This document shows, in pieces, positions 5,769-8,103 of a stretch of 8,103 bases of DNA. The notes under the pieces were generated by a model that was given only the letters and a program-made list of their open reading frames with translations, did no database searches and was not told the DNA's origin. Origin of the DNA: Clostridiales bacterium (lineage in GTDB: Bacteria > Bacillota > Clostridia > Christensenellales > UBA1242). The translations under genes and the position numbers were made by a program. Position 1 is the stretch's first letter, and each line of letters begins with the position of its first letter. The stretch covers positions 1-8,103 of the forward strand of contig CAKJYB010000065.1 of the NCBI GenBank assembly GCA_918241715.1, read 5' to 3'.

Positions 5769-6580
5769 TTCAACCCCCATTCTGTTGCATAATAGTTGTG
5801 CAAAATAACATCACTTCCAAATGCACTATTAAAGTTTTTCAACGAAAGACCAAAGACGGCATCTTTCTCCACTCTTTCTCCTATTTTTAGTTTGTCAATT
5901 TGAAAAACCAAAATAGAATCAGAATTGTTTAGCGTGCTAAATCGTATATAGTGGGCCATCTTCAATCGTTTGACTTTGTCCGTCCGTTTTATCACGTCTT
6001 CAAGTGTAATTTGTTTTCCAAAGAGATTGTTGAACACCCTATAATTGACCAAATTTACCGGCTTGTCGGTCAGTGGGTCAAAAAGTAAATTTCCACTATC
6101 CAAAAAGGCCTTCCATTTTGTAGAAATCCCCCTTTCCACCATTTCCACTTCACTGCAAAAGGCTTCTATGCTTCTTTTTCTTCTGCTTTGCCTTGCCACA
6201 AATTTCACAACGCAATACATTCCAATCACACCACACAAAAGCACAATTATAGATGTTGTTCCAACATAATCTTTCAAAAGAATTGCAATTCCAAAACAGC
6301 ATACAATCAACAGAACGTAAGTTGAATATAGCCTTAAAAATTTCTTTAATGTTTTGAAGTCAAAAGAAAGACAAATAAACCAAATTGACACCCCAAGAGA
6401 ATAAACAATCATTCCTGTTTTTGAAAGAAAAAAATGTGGCAAAATTGCAACAAGATTTGCACCCAAAAAACTGGACAAAAAAATCCACTTTACATCTTCA
6501 TTCAAAACAACGGCCGTCGTCTTGAGTATGATGAGATTTATCATAAAAAAACCAATCAAACAATATAATGTGTTTATCAT
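5765..6580 (-). CDS. spoIIGA: Pro-sigma-E processing aspartic protease SpoIIGA
   Basis: Membrane protease that cleaves the pro-sequence from sigma-E at the sporulation septum. The N-terminal half has about five hydrophobic segments (roughly 1-24, 32-50, 55-72, 84-102, 107-127), then a basic stretch QSRRKR (131-136) and a cytosolic protease domain. The catalytic motif DSGNLLFDPLTDKPV begins at Asp161. Predicted length 271 residues, somewhat shorter than the 309 of B. subtilis. The ATG at 6580 is chosen because it gives the family arrangement of an immediate first membrane span; the frame is open for 61 more codons but they have no family character and overlap the promoter of the divergent gene. 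No Shine-Dalgarno is visible. The stop overlaps the sigE start by 4 bp, the usual coupling of protease and substrate. Confidence 0.93.
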   Translation of the reverse strand: MINTLYCLIGFFMINLIILKTTAVVLNEDVKWIFLSSFLGANLVAILPHFFLSKTGMIVYSLGVSIWFICLSFDFKTLKKFLRLYSTYVLLIVCCFGIAILLKDYVGTTSIIVLLCGVIGMYCVVKFVARQSRRKRSIEAFCSEVEMVERGISTKWKAFLDSGNLLFDPLTDKPVNLVNYRVFNNLFGKQITLEDVIKRTDKVKRLKMAHYIRFSTLNNSDSILVFQIDKLKIGERVEKDAVFGLSLKNFNSAFGSDVILHNYYATEWGLK

Positions 6581-6617
6581 ATATATATTATATTGGGTGC
6601 AAGAAAAAACGTCTTTT

Positions 6618-6662
6618 AGTATTTTTGTAAAAAAGACGAAAAAAAAGTCAAAAAAAGTCAAA
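6618..6662 (-). promoter_or_regulatory. Candidate Spo0A-controlled spoIIG promoter
   Basis: Minus strand: two TTTGACT units exactly 10 bp apart (6662-6656 and 6652-6646) and a TTCGTCT unit (6640-6634), each resembling the reverse-complemented 0A box TTCGNCA. The second TTGACT, used as a -35 (6651-6646), stands 22 bp from AATACT (6623-6618). B. subtilis spoIIG is known for a 22-bp spacer and tandem 0A boxes over the -35. An alternative -10, TATAAT at 6592-6587, lies 6 nt before the ATG but has no -35 at a normal distance. Confidence 0.45.
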
Positions 6663-6670
6663 AATGGGTA

Positions 6671-6699
6671 TTGACACGCACGGCAATTCGTATTATAAT
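6671..6699 (+). promoter_or_regulatory. Consensus sigma-A promoter of the 107-residue gene
   Basis: Perfect TTGACA (6671-6676), 17-bp spacer, perfect TATAAT (6694-6699). The predicted start is near 6706, followed by AAGGAG at 6711-6716, 8 nt before the ATG at 6725. This is the strongest vegetative promoter in the window and its -35 abuts the Spo0A-like repeats of the divergent spoIIGA promoter. Confidence 0.85.
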
Positions 6700-6724
6700 C
6701 TAAACATACAAAGGAGATAAAAAA

Positions 6725-7048
6725 ATGACAGACAATCACGCAGCAGAAGTTGAAGTAAGACAAACAGATTTAGAAGCAAGGGAACAAGAAGCAAGACATA
6801 TTTATGAAGAATGTATTGCACCTTTCATAGACGAAGAAAATTTTAAACAAGACATGGAAAAAATTGGGCTTGAACCAGTTGGAGATTTTGGCGTTCACCC
6901 AGATGACAAAGCGTCATATTCTCAAGCCTTGCAAAGAGTGAAACATGAAAGAAGAAAAATCAATGCAGTAAGAAAAAAAATCAGCGCTTCAAATTTGCGT
7001 AGAAAAAAAGAACAGAAATTGTTGGAAAGAGAACTTAATAGAGCTTAG
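6725..7048 (+). CDS. Uncharacterised charged, helical 107-residue protein
   Basis: I do not recognise this protein. It is 107 residues, soluble by appearance (no signal peptide or membrane span), and very highly charged. The first 33 residues are acidic and likely helical (EVEVRQTDLEAREQEARHIY). A middle part with DEENFKQDMEKIGLEPVGDFGVHPDD (about 36-61) looks like a loop or small fold. The last 45 residues are strongly basic and likely one helix or coiled coil (VKHERRKINAVRKKI, then RRKKEQKLLERELNRA). It is almost certainly expressed: consensus sigma-A promoter, AAGGAG with 8-nt spacing, and its own terminator. It lies between ftsZ and spoIIGA and is opposite in strand to both. The basic tail could bind nucleic acid or an acidic partner, but that is speculation. 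Confidence 0.85.
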   Translation: MTDNHAAEVEVRQTDLEAREQEARHIYEECIAPFIDEENFKQDMEKIGLEPVGDFGVHPDDKASYSQALQRVKHERRKINAVRKKISASNLRRKKEQKLLERELNRA

Positions 7049-7068
7049 TTTAGGCACGCAAAAAAAAT

Positions 7069-7097
7069 AAAACCAATCAAATTTGATTGGTTTTTTT
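7069..7097. terminator. Bidirectional terminator shared by the unknown gene and ftsZ
   Basis: Perfect palindrome AACCAATCAAA / TTTGATTGGTT (7071-7092), folding as a 9-bp stem with an AATT loop, extendable by two A-T pairs. On the plus strand it runs into a T-rich tract (7091-7110); on the minus strand it is followed by TTTTATTTTTTT. It therefore fits both converging genes. The ftsZ stop codon lies inside the plus-strand T tract. Confidence 0.9.
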
Positions 7098-7101
7098 GTT
7101 T

Positions 7102-8103
7102 TTATTTTTTGTTTTTGTTTCTGATTTTTTCAATCCAAGGTGGAACAACGCCAATTTGTGGATTTACATCAACTCTTGAAGTTCCACTTATTGGGCTTAC
7201 ATCAACTTTTCCACGAACAGGTTGTTGTGGCTGTTGTGTTGGGAGTGGTTGAACAGGCTTGCCCCAAGGGTTGAATCCTGCAAATGGATCTGGAGCTGGA
7301 GCTTCAACAGGTTCTTCTTCTGTCTTGCCTTCTGCTTCTTCATCTTCTTCTCCAGGAACTTTAAATCCTGTTGCAATGATTGTGATTTCAACTTCATCTC
7401 TCATATCTGGATCGATGCAACTTCCAAAAATCAAGTTGCATGATGGGTCAACAACTTCTTTAACCATGTTTGTAGCTTCTGAAACTTCTCTCATGGTAAG
7501 GTCGCTTCCACCCTTGATGTTTAACACAACGCCTGTTGCCCCTTCAATTGTTGTTTCGATAAGTGGTGAAGCAACAGCTTGTCTAACAGCTTCAAGTGTC
7601 TTGTTTTCACCTTTTCCGTGTCCAATACCCATGTGAGCAAATCCACGATTTTTCATAACAGTTACAACGTCAGCAAAGTCAAGGTTGATAAGTCCAGGGA
7701 ATACGATAAGGTCTGCAATACCTTGGATACCTTGTCTCAAAACGTCATCAGCATATCTGAATGCTTCAACCAAAGTTGTCTTTTCAGGCAAAATTGTAAG
7801 CAATCTTTCGTTTGGAATGATAACAATTGTGTCAACATATTTTTTAAGTTCTGCAATACCCTTTTCGGCATTTTCCATTCTCTTTTTGTTTTCAAACAAG
7901 AATGGTTTTGTAACGATTGCAACCGTCAAAATGCCAAGTTCTTTTGCAATTTGTGCAATAACAGGAGCAGCACCTGTTCCTGTTCCACCACCCATTCCTG
8001 CTGTTACAAACACCATATCAGCACCTTTTAACACTTCTGCTATTTCTGCTTTACTTTCTTCAGCAGCTTGAGATCCAATATCTGGATTTGCTCCTGCTCC
8101 TAG
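7102..8103 (-). CDS. ftsZ: Cell division GTPase FtsZ, N-terminus cut by window edge
   Basis: Tubulin-like GTPase that polymerises into the division ring. The frame is open to the window edge, giving 333 residues; about 65-70 N-terminal residues are missing. Seen here: LGAGANPDIG at the cut end, the GGGTGTG nucleotide-binding loop (fragment residues 38-44), and the catalytic T7 loop NLDFADV (140-146), with GHGKGENKTLEA after it. The core ends near IIATGFKVPG. It is followed by an acidic then Pro/Gln-rich linker (EEDEEAEGKTEEEPVEAPAPDP) and the C-terminal peptide IGVVPPWIEKIRNKNKK, which normally binds membrane tethers such as FtsA and SepF. A GTG inside the frame at 8034 is not the start, since conserved sequence continues upstream of it. 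The convergent small gene separates ftsZ from spoIIGA. Confidence 0.97.
   Translation of the reverse strand, partial: LGAGANPDIGSQAAEESKAEIAEVLKGADMVFVTAGMGGGTGTGAAPVIAQIAKELGILTVAIVTKPFLFENKKRMENAEKGIAELKKYVDTIVIIPNERLLTILPEKTTLVEAFRYADDVLRQGIQGIADLIVFPGLINLDFADVVTVMKNRGFAHMGIGHGKGENKTLEAVRQAVASPLIETTIEGATGVVLNIKGGSDLTMREVSEATNMVKEVVDPSCNLIFGSCIDPDMRDEVEITIIATGFKVPGEEDEEAEGKTEEEPVEAPAPDPFAGFNPWGKPVQPLPTQQPQQPVRGKVDVSPISGTSRVDVNPQIGVVPPWIEKIRNKNKK

Noticed and set aside
6578..6600. TATATATA tract as a functional repeat
   Set aside because: Short simple-sequence run in AT-rich DNA; better explained as part of a -10 region.
6581..6763. Longer spoIIGA start (6763, adding 61 residues)
   Set aside because: It would run through the consensus promoter and start of the divergent gene, and the extra residues have no counterpart in the family.
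7222..8071. Plus-strand open frames opposite ftsZ, including 7259-7636, 7579-8031 and 7685-8071
   Set aside because: Antisense to conserved FtsZ core; no promoters or ribosome-binding sites, and sequence is explained by FtsZ codons.

Overview
The window is a low-GC, AT-rich chromosomal segment from a spore-forming Firmicute, most likely an uncultured or divergent member of the Clostridia. The evidence is the sporulation module spoIIGA-sigE-sigG plus a YlmC/YmxH-type gene, next to ftsZ and nrdR, together with AGA-dominated arginine codons and AAGGAG ribosome-binding sites. Nothing looks phage-like, plasmid-like or transposon-derived. There is no rRNA, tRNA or CRISPR array, and both ends cut through housekeeping genes. 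Function calls come from reading motifs; no database search was possible.

Layout, left to right. (1) 1-1013, minus: der (EngA), a double-GTPase ribosome assembly factor, C-terminus cut by the window edge. (2) 1072-3254, minus: feoA-feoB, ferrous iron uptake, overlapping by 4 bp; FeoB carries a cysteine-rich tail that is often a separate small protein. (3) 3255-3378: a compact divergent control region with back-to-back promoters for feoAB (minus) and nrdR (plus), and an NrdR-box-like palindrome in the nrdR promoter spacer. (4) 3379-3822, plus: nrdR, followed by two tandem terminator hairpins. (5) 3866-6580, minus: spoIIGA, sigE, sigG and a ylmC/ymxH-like gene, in that transcription order. (6) 6671-7110, plus: a 107-residue charged protein I do not recognise, with a consensus sigma-A promoter and its own terminator. 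(7) 7102-8103, minus: ftsZ, N-terminus cut by the window edge.

How the genes work together. SpoIIGA is the membrane aspartic protease that matures pro-sigma-E in the mother cell; sigma-E and then the forespore sigma-G carry the sporulation programme forward. The non-coding DNA is the most informative part. Upstream of spoIIGA are phased Spo0A-box-like repeats and a promoter with an unusually long spacer. Upstream of sigG is a perfect 9-bp inverted repeat that would bury the sigG start codon in read-through mRNA. A sigma-F-like promoter overlaps the left arm, so a forespore transcript starting there would lack that arm and be free to be translated. Upstream of the ylmC-like gene is a sigma-E-like promoter.

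I do not see a wholly new multi-gene system. The best leads are the sigG switch, the unknown 107-residue gene inserted between ftsZ and spoIIGA, and the shared nrdR/feo control region.
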